64,000 bases of DNA from Akkermansiaceae bacterium (GTDB lineage Bacteria; Verrucomicrobiota; Verrucomicrobiia; Verrucomicrobiales; Akkermansiaceae): the NCBI GenBank assembly GCA_903919975.1, contig CAIXKE010000112.1, forward strand, positions 1-64,000. Reading direction: 5' to 3'. Position numbers and translations under genes: made by a program. The notes beneath the pieces were generated by a model, which saw nothing but the letters and a program-made list of their open reading frames with translations, was not told where the DNA came from and did not search any database. This document shows, piece by piece, positions 1 through 8,947 of this stretch; positions within the stretch are counted from its first letter, which is position 1; each line of letters begins with the position of its first letter.

Positions 1-2
1 CG

Positions 3-339
3 GGCATCCTGCCCGTAGCCTTCTTTTTAGCTCTTGTCCTAACAGCCGTTTCCGTGTTCGCCCAAGTGGAGCAAAAAGCATGTTGGTTATTCCCTGGCAT
101 CTGATGCCAAGGACACACCAAAAGAAGTGCCGGTGTTCAAATCGGCGGAGACGCAGGTGAAGTTGCAGGTGGGTTTGGAAAATGTAATCAGTCAGCAGAA
201 AGTTCGTTTTCGCGTGCATCAGGGGAAGTCCGCGTTTTTCTCGTTTGCCTTGGTCGGCGCGGGTAGCGGCTTCGCTTGAATCGCTGTGCTGATTTGCCTA
301 CTTGTCGGAGCGATGGGAGCTGTGAAATGCAGGAAGTGA
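3..339 (+). pseudogene. Frameshifted remnant of a small secreted/membrane protein
   Basis: Frame 3 from the left edge encodes a convincing signal-peptide-like stretch (hydrophobic, ending VSVFAQ) and then stops at about 104. Dropping one A from the A5 run at 73-77 joins it to frame 1, which continues as a hydrophilic segment (KHVGYSLASDAKDTPKEV...) to a TGA at 277-279. Beyond that TGA the same frame is again hydrophobic (IAVLICLLVGAMGAV) until a second TGA at 337-339. The N-terminus lies outside the window. I do not recognise the family. The pattern suggests a decayed gene, or a homopolymer sequencing error plus a real stop. Confidence 0.35.
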
Positions 340-491
340 GAGGATTTTTTATCGAGCGAGACAATTGACGCATCCTGACTCAGGGATCGACAAACTTCGG
401 CGACAAGCTGCGGCTATTGTCCCTCTCACACAAGATTCCAGACAGCATTGTGTTTTCGCAGCGTTTAAGGGGGTAGTCAGATCAATTCCTC

Positions 492-2681
492 ATGAAACCA
501 TTGCCCAAATTCTTCCTTCCTGTCTGCTTAATCAGTTCCGGACTGATTGCCGTTGCGGCAGCCGCATTCGGTTTTCAGGCAAAGGAACCACTCGATGCCA
601 AAGAAACCGATGCCGTCATCACCGCGATCACGGCAGGGCTGCTCGAGAATTCGCAGTTCACTCATCAGAAACTCGACGAGCAGATCGCAGGCAAATTTCT
701 TGACCGCTACCTCGACACACTCGACGGCGGCCACATGCTTTTCCTGCAAAGTGATCTCGACGAATTCGCGGGCCATCGCGCGACGCTGGCCAAGACTACC
801 CGCAAGGAGGGTGACTCCAGCTTGGCGCATATGATTTTCAAGCGTTATCTCGAACGTCTCGACCAGCGCATCACATTCGCAGCCGGTCAGCTTAAGAAAG
901 AAAAATTCGATTTCACCTCCAATGAATCGTTTTCCTACGATCGCAAGAAAGCCGCGCGTCCGGCGGACATAGCTGCGGCCCAAGCGCTCTGGAAGCAACA
1001 ACTCCGCTACGCATACCTGCAAGAAAAGCTCGCTGGCAAAAAAGACGAAGAGATCGTGAAGACCCTGAGCCGCCGCGAGGAGCGCACCGCCGCAACCATG
1101 CGAAAGTTTAATGACGGCCAGGTGCTTGAGATGTATCTGGAGGCTCTTGCGCAAACGTATGACCCGCATTCCGACTACATGGGCGCGGAGCAGCTCAAGA
1201 GTTTTGAGATCGCCATGAACCTTTCGCTCGTCGGCATCGGAGCGACGCTGCATTCAGACGATGGCTATTGCAAGATCATGGAACTCGTTCCCGGAGGTCC
1301 GGCCGCGCGCAGTTCAATGATCCAGGTGGGAGACCGTATTGTCGGAGTGGCGCAGAAGGTCGGCGATGAATTCACCGACCTCGTGGACCTGCCGCTTTCC
1401 CAAGCCGTCGATTTGATCCGTGGGAAAAAGGGCACGCCTGTCATTCTCAACATCATTCCAGCGGATGCCGTTGACGACAGTGTCCGCAAAACCATCACCA
1501 TCATCCGTGAGGAGATCAAACTCGAGGAACAGCAGGCGAAGGCGCAAATCATTGATTTCCCCAATGGGGAGAGCACCCAGCGCATCGGCGTCGTCGATTT
1601 GCCTTCGTTCTATGCCGGTGAGGGTTTTGGCAAGGGATCGAAAGCCTCGGCCTCCGTGGATGTCGAGAAACTGCTCGGCAAATTAAAACAGGAACACGTG
1701 ACCGGCATCATTCTCGACCTGCGTCGCAATGGAGGCGGTTCCCTCCAAGAGTCCATTGATCTAACAGGATTATTCATCTCGACTGGACCGGTTGTCCAAA
1801 CCAGGAATCCGGAAGACCGCGTGGAACTCGGAATCGATCACGATCGCAAGGTCGCTTGGGACGGCCCGCTCGTGGTATTGACGAGTCGTTTCAGTGCCTC
1901 GGCCTCGGAGATCCTCGCCGGGGCATTACAGGATTATGGACGTGCGGTCATTGTAGGTGATAGCTCGACTTTCGGCAAGGGAACTGTGCAGACGATCATT
2001 CCACTGGCCAAGATAATGGCACAACAAGGTGTGGTCCCAGGTTCCGATCCCGGTGCATTGAAGGTGACCATCAGCAAGTTTTACCGACCCAGCGGTAAGT
2101 CGACCCAACTTGAGGGAGTTAAGGCAGATGTCGTCATTCCGTCCCTCTCTGACGTACCGGAGATCGGTGAATCGGATTTGGGAAATGCGTTGCCATGGGA
2201 TACCATCAAGGAGGCGGCTTATCAGAAGTCCGATCGTGTGGATTCAGCCCTGGCCACGCTGCGTAGCCGTTCGGGGCAGCGCCTCTCCGCCGATCCGGAT
2301 TTCACTGAATTAAAAACCGAAATTGAACGCATGCGCAAGATGCGCGATGAGAAGTCCGTCTCGCTCAATGAGGAGATACGTAGAAAAGAAAAAGATGAGT
2401 TGAAGGCCCGGAGGGACGTGATTCAAAAAGCGCGTCTTGCCCGCAACCAAAAGCCGCCCGCAGCCTATAAAATCACGCTCAAGAATGTCGGGCTACCAGG
2501 GCTTGGTGATCGCGTGAAACCAGACGATGCGAAGAAAATCAAGGATTCCGATCCAGACTCCGGAGAGGGCGATGATCTCGTCGACGCTCCGTCCGAGGAC
2601 TTCATTCTCGATGAGGCCAAGAAGATCTTGATTGATTACGTTGGCCTGACCGAGGCCAAACCCGAAGTTTCGCAGCGCTGA
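492..2681 (+). CDS. prc: Tail-specific (C-terminal processing) protease, S41A family
   Basis: Periplasmic serine protease of 729 aa that degrades or trims proteins from their C-termini. A short hydrophobic N-terminal segment (CLISSGLIAVAAAAFGF) is the export signal. The N-terminal TSPN-type region is followed by a PDZ domain (about 235-335, around LSLVGIGATL and VPGGPAARS) and then the S41 catalytic core. The Ser-Lys dyad is visible as SASASEI (Ser about 470) and STFGKGTVQ (Lys about 496), with the conserved QDYG between. The C-terminal about 150 residues match the DUF3340-type extension of long Prc/Tsp proteins. The length is close to E. coli Tsp. It stands alone and is convergent with nuoN, with stop codons five bases apart. 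Confidence 0.95.
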   Translation: MKPLPKFFLPVCLISSGLIAVAAAAFGFQAKEPLDAKETDAVITAITAGLLENSQFTHQKLDEQIAGKFLDRYLDTLDGGHMLFLQSDLDEFAGHRATLAKTTRKEGDSSLAHMIFKRYLERLDQRITFAAGQLKKEKFDFTSNESFSYDRKKAARPADIAAAQALWKQQLRYAYLQEKLAGKKDEEIVKTLSRREERTAATMRKFNDGQVLEMYLEALAQTYDPHSDYMGAEQLKSFEIAMNLSLVGIGATLHSDDGYCKIMELVPGGPAARSSMIQVGDRIVGVAQKVGDEFTDLVDLPLSQAVDLIRGKKGTPVILNIIPADAVDDSVRKTITIIREEIKLEEQQAKAQIIDFPNGESTQRIGVVDLPSFYAGEGFGKGSKASASVDVEKLLGKLKQEHVTGIILDLRRNGGGSLQESIDLTGLFISTGPVVQTRNPEDRVELGIDHDRKVAWDGPLVVLTSRFSASASEILAGALQDYGRAVIVGDSSTFGKGTVQTIIPLAKIMAQQGVVPGSDPGALKVTISKFYRPSGKSTQLEGVKADVVIPSLSDVPEIGESDLGNALPWDTIKEAAYQKSDRVDSALATLRSRSGQRLSADPDFTELKTEIERMRKMRDEKSVSLNEEIRRKEKDELKARRDVIQKARLARNQKPPAAYKITLKNVGLPGLGDRVKPDDAKKIKDSDPDSGEGDDLVDAPSEDFILDEAKKILIDYVGLTEAKPEVSQR

Positions 2682-2686
2682 GGTTT

Positions 2687-4156
2687 TCAGCGCAACAAGG
2701 AAAGGATCGGCTGCGGCCAGATCCCGAAGACGAGAGTGGCGATGGTGAGCAGGGCGACGCAGACTTTGCTGATGAGCGGCAGGGTGACGGCGGCGCGATC
2801 GCCGGGCTCGGCCCACCACATGGCGCGGACGACGCCGAGGTAGTAATAGAATCCGGCGGCTGCCGCGATGAAGGCGACACCTACACCGGCCCAGAGATGG
2901 GCTTCGACGGCGAGTGAGAAGACGAAGAATTTACCGATGAATCCGGCGGTGAGCGGCACACCGGCCAGTGCGGCTAACAGGATGGTGAGGGCGAGGGCGA
3001 GTAACGGGTTGGTTTTTCCGAGGCCGTTGAAGTCGGTGATGTTCTCGCCATCGCGTTGGATGCGGACTTGGGAGAGCACGAAGAAGACGCCGAGCGTCAT
3101 GATGAGGTAAGTGGCGAGGTAGAAGGAAACGACTTGGACTGAGCTAAGCGAGCCCGCGGTTTCCGAGGCTCCGGCGGCGAGTGCGAGGAGCAGGAATCCG
3201 GCGTGGGCGATGGAAGAATAGGCGAGTAAGCGTTTGAAATTGGTCTGCGGAATAGCGGCGAGATTTCCGAATAGGAGAGTGGCGATCGAGAGGATGATGA
3301 GAAGTTTTATCACCGGGCCGCGGGTGAGTTCGCTCGCGAGAAAGGGTTCGAGGAAACGAATCATCAGGATGAAACCGGCGGCTTTGGATCCTACGGAGAG
3401 GAACGCGGTGGTCGGAGTCGGGGCACCTTGATAGACATCAGGGATCCATACTTGCATGGGAACCGCGCCGATTTTGAAGCCGAGTCCGACCATGACGAGC
3501 GCGATGCCAAAGAGAAGAGAGAAGAGAGATTGGAGATTGGAGATTGAGGATTGGAGATTGGTGAGATTCATCGTGCCGGTGCTGCCATATACCCAGGCGA
3601 TGCCATAGACGAGGAAGCCGGTGCTGAGTGCGCCGAGGATGAGGTATTTCACGCCAGCTTCGAGCGAGCCGACGTTGCGGCGCATGTAGGCGACGAGGAT
3701 GTAGAAAGTGACGGTGACGAGTTCGAGCGCGACGAAGGCACCAGCGAGGTCCTTGGCGGAAGAGAGAAACATCATGCCGGCGCAGGCGAAAATAGGGAGC
3801 GCGTAGAATTCACCGGTGCCGTTTTCCGAACCCGGATGATCGGTGAAGCGGGCGAGGATTTTCCGGTAATCGACGGAGAGAAGGACGACGAAGATCGTGG
3901 TGACGAGGGCGAAGATCTTGTAGAAGCGGGCGAGGGAGTCGAATTGATAGAAGTTCCAGAGCGGCCATTTCGCCCAAGTGGCGTCGGGTTTAGCATCCGG
4001 GCCAATGGCGAGGGTCGTGAGAACGAGGATGACACCTAAGCTGATGGCGGCGGCGATGCCGACCCAGGCCTTGCTTTTCGTGGGCACGAAGGTCTCGGCC
4101 ATGAGCAGGATCAGGCCGAGGGTGATGGTGAGGGCTTCTAAATAGTAGGCGGGCAT
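2687..4156 (-). CDS. nuoN: NADH-quinone oxidoreductase subunit N
   Basis: Antiporter-like proton-pumping membrane subunit of complex I, 489 aa with about 14 hydrophobic segments. Family landmarks are the VALELVTVTFYILVAY segment, with the conserved Glu, and the GLGFKIGAVPMQVWIPDVYQGAP stretch typical of NuoN. It is the last gene of the nuo run, 45 bases after nuoM. The loop before the GLGFKIGAVP helix contains a short low-complexity insert (NLQSSISNLQSLFSLLF) encoded by a 7-base direct-repeat tract that looks like intergenic repeat DNA captured in frame. The assignment is secure; only the insert is odd. Confidence 0.96.
   Translation of the reverse strand: MPAYYLEALTITLGLILLMAETFVPTKSKAWVGIAAAISLGVILVLTTLAIGPDAKPDATWAKWPLWNFYQFDSLARFYKIFALVTTIFVVLLSVDYRKILARFTDHPGSENGTGEFYALPIFACAGMMFLSSAKDLAGAFVALELVTVTFYILVAYMRRNVGSLEAGVKYLILGALSTGFLVYGIAWVYGSTGTMNLTNLQSSISNLQSLFSLLFGIALVMVGLGFKIGAVPMQVWIPDVYQGAPTPTTAFLSVGSKAAGFILMIRFLEPFLASELTRGPVIKLLIILSIATLLFGNLAAIPQTNFKRLLAYSSIAHAGFLLLALAAGASETAGSLSSVQVVSFYLATYLIMTLGVFFVLSQVRIQRDGENITDFNGLGKTNPLLALALTILLAALAGVPLTAGFIGKFFVFSLAVEAHLWAGVGVAFIAAAAGFYYYLGVVRAMWWAEPGDRAAVTLPLISKVCVALLTIATLVFGIWPQPILSLLR
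3513..3563. repeat. Short direct-repeat tract inside nuoN
   Basis: The + strand reads repeated units of GATTGGA/GAGATT with small variations. It stays open in the nuoN frame and encodes the polar NLQSS-ISNLQS loop. The wording resembles the simple repeats found in the nuo intergenic spacers. Confidence 0.7.
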
Positions 4157-4166
4157 GGTGGAAGAA

Positions 4167-4196
4167 GTGAGCAGTGATCAGTGATCAGTGAGCAGA
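4167..4196. repeat. Simple direct repeat in the nuoM-nuoN spacer
   Basis: Tandem GTGATCA units (GTGAGCAGTGATCAGTGATC then AGTGAGCAG) fill most of the 45-base spacer upstream of nuoN. No hairpin with a T-run is present, so it should not end transcription. Confidence 0.6.
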
Positions 4197-4201
4197 GAAG
4201 A

Positions 4202-5635
4202 TTATTTCAGCAGATTGAGGAGGATGTTCGGATAGAGTCCGACGGCGAAGAGGGCTAGCACCAGGAGCACGGCGGGGATGCGATCGACGAGGGTGAGGTC
4301 TGCAGCGGACTCGGTGGATTTCACAGCGGGGCCTTGGAAGATGTTTCGGTAGGCGCGCAGCATATAAACGGCGGAGATGACGACGCCCCAGATCGAGAGG
4401 ATGCAGGCGATTTGCACGGGGCCTAGGCTGGCGGTGCCGTTGTAGCCCTTGAAAGCGGAGAGGAAGACGAGGACTTCGCCGGAGAAGTTGGCGAGACCGG
4501 GCAGGCCGATGGAGGCCATGGCTGCGATACCGAAGATGAAGGCGAGTTTGGGTGCTGATTTGGCGAGGCCGCCGAGGTCTTGGAGATCGAGCGTTCCGGT
4601 ATTGCGCTCGATGCGGTCGGCAAGGCCGAAGAGCAGGGCGATGGAAACGCCGTGGGCGAACATGAGCAAGACAGCGGCGGGTTGGGCGAGGGGATTGCCG
4701 GGAAAGGCGATGAGCGCGGCGATGGCGAGGAAGATGTAACCCATGTGCATGACGGAGGAGTTTCCGAGCATGGTATCGAGGCGTTTTTGGGAGATGGTGA
4801 CGAAGCCGACCCAGAGGATATTTCCTAATAAAAGAACCAGCAATGGCGTGAGCCAGGTTTGTAGGCCATCGGGCACGAGTGGGATGGCGATGCGGAGCAG
4901 ACCATAGAGGCCGAATTTCTTCAGGACGCCGGCATGCAGCATGGCGACCGGAGCCGGGGCGCTGGCGTAGGCCGGGGCGGCCCATGAGTGGAAGGGGAAG
5001 AGCGAGACGAGCGTGCCGAAACCGACGAGCAGCAGTGCGGCGATGCTTATTTGTGAGGCAGGATCGACCTTGTCTTTGGCGGCGATCATGTCGGCGATGT
5101 CGTAGGTGCCGGTTAGGTTGGCGAGCCAGACGAGTCCTGCGAGCAGGATGATCGAGCCGAGGCCGAGGTAGATGGTGATTTTCCAGGCGGTTTCCTTGCG
5201 GTCGCCGCGGCCGAGCATGCCGATCATAAGGAAGGTGGGGATGAGGGCGAGTTCGTGGAAGGCGTAGAAGAAGAACAGATCGGTGGCGGCGAAGGCCCCG
5301 AGTGCGCCAGCAGAGATGAGGAGGGATGATCCGAAGTAGAGTTTGTCTTTGCCTTCGGGGGCCTTGCCGGAAAGCACGGCGGCGAGGGTGACGATGACGG
5401 TGAGCAGCACCATGATCGCGCTCATGCCATCGGGAAATCCGAAGGCGAGGTTGAGTGCGGGTTTCTCAAGGACGGGCAGGGAAAGCGACCAGCAGGTGCA
5501 TTGCCATGAAAACGCGGCGTAGATGCCGAGCACGAGATTCGCAGCAGCCACGGAGATGGTGGTGAGGCGGGCGGGTGCGCCTAGCAGAATCGCGATGAAG
5601 GCGATGATGGGAAAGAAGACGAGGATTGCGAGCAT
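4202..5635 (-). CDS. nuoM: NADH-quinone oxidoreductase subunit M
   Basis: Antiporter-like membrane subunit of complex I, 477 aa, strongly hydrophobic throughout. Recognisable blocks are FFFYAFHELALIPTFLMIG, which contains the conserved Glu of the proton channel, and LFPFHSWAAPAYASAPAPVA with MLHAGVLKKFGLYGLLR, the NuoM/NuoL signature around the conserved Lys. The gene lies downstream of nuoL, with a small ORF6N gene placed between them in the same direction. Confidence 0.96.
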   Translation of the reverse strand: MLAILVFFPIIAFIAILLGAPARLTTISVAAANLVLGIYAAFSWQCTCWSLSLPVLEKPALNLAFGFPDGMSAIMVLLTVIVTLAAVLSGKAPEGKDKLYFGSSLLISAGALGAFAATDLFFFYAFHELALIPTFLMIGMLGRGDRKETAWKITIYLGLGSIILLAGLVWLANLTGTYDIADMIAAKDKVDPASQISIAALLLVGFGTLVSLFPFHSWAAPAYASAPAPVAMLHAGVLKKFGLYGLLRIAIPLVPDGLQTWLTPLLVLLLGNILWVGFVTISQKRLDTMLGNSSVMHMGYIFLAIAALIAFPGNPLAQPAAVLLMFAHGVSIALLFGLADRIERNTGTLDLQDLGGLAKSAPKLAFIFGIAAMASIGLPGLANFSGEVLVFLSAFKGYNGTASLGPVQIACILSIWGVVISAVYMLRAYRNIFQGPAVKSTESAADLTLVDRIPAVLLVLALFAVGLYPNILLNLLK

Positions 5636-5647
5636 GGGAAAGACTGG

Positions 5648-5983
5648 TTAGTTTGCCTTTTTTCGAGTAGTGCCGAGTTTGCGGGCGGGTTTTGAATTTG
5701 GAATCGTGTGAAAGCCTTGTTCGGTGAAGGCAAAGTGCCCGTAGCGGGAACCACCGTGTGAACTTGGGATCACAAATTGTGATCCCAAGTAAGAAACTTC
5801 GTCGGAGGTCAGTTCGAACATGAAATCTTCTGGGAAGCGGTCGAAGTTGCGTCGGACGGCTTGCTTGAGAGCGCGTGTTTCCTCTTCATACAGTTCGGCC
5901 AGTTGAAAATCGAGCATGACCCGCTGCTCCCGAAGGAGTAGGATGCGTTGTTCGACTTGGATAGAGAGCTTGGACGAGGGCAT
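5648..5983 (-). CDS. ORF6N-domain DNA-binding-like protein, internally shortened
   Basis: A 111-aa protein whose first about 85 residues match the ORF6N domain, a KilA-N-associated putative DNA-binding module common in phage and mobile DNA. The signs are ILLLREQRVMLDFQLAELY, ALKQAVRRNFDRFPEDFMF and YGHFAFTEQG. Full-length relatives continue after FTEQG with a serine- and leucine-rich helix (MLSSVLRS-like) and 50-80 more residues. Here the protein switches at once to a short basic tail (SKPARKLGTTRKKAN), suggesting an internal deletion. It sits between nuoL and nuoM, co-directional, with 12 bases to nuoM. It may still be made, but function is doubtful. Confidence 0.75.
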   Translation of the reverse strand: MPSSKLSIQVEQRILLLREQRVMLDFQLAELYEEETRALKQAVRRNFDRFPEDFMFELTSDEVSYLGSQFVIPSSHGGSRYGHFAFTEQGFHTIPNSKPARKLGTTRKKAN

Positions 5984-6082
5984 TGGAAGAAGCGGAACGT
6001 GATCAGTGGTAAAACGAGGCGAGTGAGTAGAGCGTAATTCTTTGGCTGTTCTCTTGTGTCCTGTGTCTTAAAGTCTTGCGTC

Positions 6083-7870
6083 TCATAAAAACACCGTGAA
6101 GTAGATGACGAGGATGACTCCTAGGCCGAATGCGAAGGAGTAGGCTTGGAGTTGGCCGGATTGGAGTTTTCGGAAGAGGTTGCCGGTGCTGGCAGCTCCG
6201 CGACTGAGACCGCCAACTAATAGGCCGTTGATGAGGAATTCGTCGAAGAAGTGGATGATGGCGGCGAAGGCGTCTTGGAAATAGCGGACGAGGAAGTGGT
6301 CGTAGATGCCATCGATATAGAAACGGTTTTTGAAGAGTGGGATGGAGAGCGGGTCTTTGTCCTTGCCTGCATAGAGGAGGAAAGCGGCTCCCGCGCCGAT
6401 GATGAGCGCGATGGCAGAGACCCAGAAGAGGAAGTTGAGATGGAACTCGCCGGCGTGCTCGGGTGCGGCAGGGGCGTATGCATTAACGAATCCGTAGCCA
6501 GCGATGAGTGCGAGAATGGAGAGTATCACGAGCGGGATGAACATCAGCGGGCTGACTTCGTGGGCGTGATCGGCGTTATCCGATTTGGCCTTACCGAGGA
6601 AGGCGACGACGAAGAGGCGCGTCATGTAGAATGGGGTGAGCACGGCGACGAAGGCGGCAATCCAGAAGAGGAGGGGTTGTTTTTCGTGAGCGGCTTCGAG
6701 AATGAGTTCTTTGGAGAAGAATCCGGAGGTGAAGGGCACGGCGATGAGCGCGGCGAATCCAAGGAAGAACGTGATGCCGGTGATGGGCATTTTTTTCAGC
6801 AGGCCGCCCATTTTCCAGATGTTTTGCTCGTGGTGGCAGGCATGGATCACGGCGCCGGAGCCGAGGAAAAGCAGGGCTTTGAACCAAGCGTGAGTGAAGA
6901 GGTGGAACATCCCGGCCTCACCGGCGAGCAGGCCAACGGCCATGACCATGTAACCGAGTTGGGAGAGTGTGGAGTAGGCGAGCACGCGTTTGATGTCGTC
7001 CTGTTGGGTGGCCATCAGGGCGGCGATGAGAGCGGTGAAGCCACCGACGTATGCGATGGTGGTTCCGGCAAATCCATCGAAGGCCTCGGTGCCGATTGAG
7101 AGTTGCACGCGGAACAGCATGTAAACCCCGGCGGCGACCATGGTGGCGGCGTGGATGAGGGCGGAAACGGGGGTGGGGCCTTCCATGGCGTCGGGCAGCC
7201 AGACGTGGAGCGGAAGTTGGGCGGACTTGCCGACGGCACCACAGAAGATGCAGAGGATAGCCGCACCGATGACACCGGAGGAAATGGTGGCAGGGACTGC
7301 CATTTCGGAGAAACTCAGGGTGCCGGTGATGCCCCACAGCATGAGGATGCCGACCATGAATCCGAAGTCGCCGACGCGGTTGCAGAGGAAGGCTTTTTTC
7401 GCGGCATCCGCGGCGGATTCCTTTTGATACCAATGGCCGATGAGTAGGTAGGAACTGAGACCGACCAACTCCCAGAAGATGAAGGTCATGATGAAGTTGT
7501 TCGCCAAAACGATCCCGGTCATCGAAAACATGAAGAGTGCGAGGCCGGTAAAATAACGGTTTTTTGCGCTGTCGTCCTTCATGTAGGCGAGCGAAAAGAT
7601 GTGGACGAGCGCGCCGACGCCGGTGACGACGATCATCATACCGGTCGAAAGTCGGTCGAGCTGGATGCCTATCTGGAGATTGAAGTCACCGATGGTCGCC
7701 CAGTTGAACGAATGGGTTTCGATTTTCCCGAGGAGCAGAAACGAGATGACGAGCGTGGCGACGGCCGAGGCGGTGGAGACGAGCGGGACTATGGGGCTTT
7801 TGGGCAGCACGAGTTGGCACGCAGCGGCTACCGCGAGCGGGAGGAAGAGGAGGATCCAGGCGAGGTTCAT
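6083..7870 (-). CDS. nuoL: NADH-quinone oxidoreductase subunit L
   Basis: Largest antiporter-like subunit of complex I, 595 aa. Diagnostic segments are FIFWELVGLSSYLLIGHWY (conserved Glu), LPLHVWLPDAMEGPTPVSAL with IHAATMVAAGVYMLFR, and the long C-terminal amphipathic and transmembrane region. The sequence VLAYSTLSQLGYM, with the pumping-channel residues, is also present. It follows nuoK by about 110 bases. That spacer carries a short tandem repeat, and the gene is followed by the ORF6N guest gene before nuoM. Confidence 0.97.
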   Translation of the reverse strand: MNLAWILLFLPLAVAAACQLVLPKSPIVPLVSTASAVATLVISFLLLGKIETHSFNWATIGDFNLQIGIQLDRLSTGMMIVVTGVGALVHIFSLAYMKDDSAKNRYFTGLALFMFSMTGIVLANNFIMTFIFWELVGLSSYLLIGHWYQKESAADAAKKAFLCNRVGDFGFMVGILMLWGITGTLSFSEMAVPATISSGVIGAAILCIFCGAVGKSAQLPLHVWLPDAMEGPTPVSALIHAATMVAAGVYMLFRVQLSIGTEAFDGFAGTTIAYVGGFTALIAALMATQQDDIKRVLAYSTLSQLGYMVMAVGLLAGEAGMFHLFTHAWFKALLFLGSGAVIHACHHEQNIWKMGGLLKKMPITGITFFLGFAALIAVPFTSGFFSKELILEAAHEKQPLLFWIAAFVAVLTPFYMTRLFVVAFLGKAKSDNADHAHEVSPLMFIPLVILSILALIAGYGFVNAYAPAAPEHAGEFHLNFLFWVSAIALIIGAGAAFLLYAGKDKDPLSIPLFKNRFYIDGIYDHFLVRYFQDAFAAIIHFFDEFLINGLLVGGLSRGAASTGNLFRKLQSGQLQAYSFAFGLGVILVIYFTVFL

Positions 7871-7898
7871 GGGAAGAAAAGAAGAGTGAAGAGTTTAA

Positions 7899-7929
7899 CC
7901 ACTGATTTCACTGATTTACTGATTTTTAG
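7899..7929. repeat. Tandem ACTGATTT repeat in the nuoK-nuoL spacer
   Basis: Three consecutive units of (C)ACTGATTT followed by a T-run (CCACTGATTTCACTGATTTA and so on). The wording resembles the dispersed CACTGA-rich hairpin elements at 18007 and 27491, so it may be a fragment of that family. Confidence 0.55.
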
Positions 7930-7982
7930 ATAGATGTTGGCGACGCGTTTGACGACGAGGGAGGCGGGTTTAAAATTCAGGA

Positions 7983-8300
7983 TTAACCCTTAAGTGAGGT
8001 CAACTCATCGGTATGGATGGTTTGGCGGGTTCGGTAGAGGGCGACGATGATAGCGAGGCCGACGGCGACTTCGGCGGCGGCTACGGTGATGACGAAGAAG
8101 ACAAGCATCTGGCCGTTGTAGTCTGGCAGGCCGTTGACGGTGTTGAAGCGTGAGAAGGCGACGAGGCTGAGGTTGGCGGCGCTGAGCATCAGCTCAAGGC
8201 ACATGAAGACGATGATGATGTTCCGGCGCAACACCACGCCGGCGAGGCCGAGGGCGAAGAGCAAGCCGGAGACGAGGAGGTAATCGTTGAGGGTAGCCAT
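7983..8300 (-). CDS. nuoK: NADH-quinone oxidoreductase subunit K
   Basis: Small three-helix membrane subunit of complex I, 105 aa from the ATG at 8300 ([12 protein letters not shown]). An in-frame ATG four codons upstream would add only MLHP, and the chosen start fits the usual NuoK length of about 100. The conserved buried glutamates are seen in [13 protein letters not shown] and [14 protein letters not shown], which is the family signature. It lies between nuoJ (48 bases upstream) and nuoL. Confidence 0.96.
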   Translation of the reverse strand: MATLNDYLLVSGLLFALGLAGVVLRRNIIIVFMCLELMLSAANLSLVAFSRFNTVNGLPDYNGQMLVFFVITVAAAEVAVGLAIIVALYRTRQTIHTDELTSLKG

Positions 8301-8348
8301 GGGATGAAGCATTAAATCTTAAGCACTAAATTCGAAACGAAGAGGACG

Positions 8349-8912
8349 TCACTCCGCCTGTTTTTTGGAGAGGGCGATTACGCCGATTGTGGCGACGAGG
8401 AGGAGGACGCCGAGGATTTGGAAGGGGAGGTTGTAATCGGTGAAGAGGGTGTGGCCGATGAGGTGAACATCGGGGAGGCGGCCTTCGATGAGAGAGGTTG
8501 CGATTTTCCCGCCTGCGGGGAAATGGGTGGCGGCTGCGGCGAGCGTTTGCTGGTCGAGGACGGAAGCAGACTTGTTCGGTGATTTCGAGAGCACGCCGAT
8601 GAGTTGCACGACAAAGGCAAATACCAAGACCAGTCCGCCGACGAGCGGGGCGAGGGATTTGGTGCGTTTTTCCTCATCCTTGAGGTCGAGCAGCATGATG
8701 ATGAACAGGAACAATACCATGATCGCGCCGGTGTAGACGAGGATCTGGATGATACCGACGAAGAACGCACTGAGGCCGACGAACAGTCCGGCGAGGCCGA
8801 CAAAACAAGTGACCACCGAGAGCGCGCTGGAAACCGGGTTGCGGAAGGCGATGACGGCGGCACCGCCGATCAGCATGATAGTTGAAAAAATCCAGAAAAG
8901 GTAAGAGGGCAT
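8349..8912 (-). CDS. nuoJ: NADH-quinone oxidoreductase subunit J
   Basis: Membrane subunit of complex I, 187 aa with five hydrophobic segments. The family block IIQILVYTGAIMVLFLFIIM with the following short charged loop (LLDLKDEE) is clear. The gene precedes nuoK and follows nuoI, but an unrelated four-helix-bundle gene is inserted between nuoI and nuoJ. Confidence 0.96.
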   Translation of the reverse strand: MPSYLFWIFSTIMLIGGAAVIAFRNPVSSALSVVTCFVGLAGLFVGLSAFFVGIIQILVYTGAIMVLFLFIIMLLDLKDEEKRTKSLAPLVGGLVLVFAFVVQLIGVLSKSPNKSASVLDQQTLAAAATHFPAGGKIATSLIEGRLPDVHLIGHTLFTDYNLPFQILGVLLLVATIGVIALSKKQAE

Positions 8913-8913
8913 T

Positions 8914-8943
8914 TGATAATTGGAAATTGGATATTGGATATTT
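8914..8943. repeat. Left flank repeat of the IVP gene (ATTGGA-rich)
   Basis: TGATAATTGGAAATTGGATA then TTGGATATT. The words AATTGGAAATT and ATTGGATA recur in reverse complement on the other side of the four-helix-bundle gene (9377-9405), so the gene sits between imperfect inverted repeats. Confidence 0.55.
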
Positions 8944-8947
8944 TAAA

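Noticed and set aside
6251-7099. 282-codon acidic + strand frame
   Set aside because: Antisense to nuoL; the Glu/Asp/Gly-rich composition is typical of shadow translation of membrane-protein codons.
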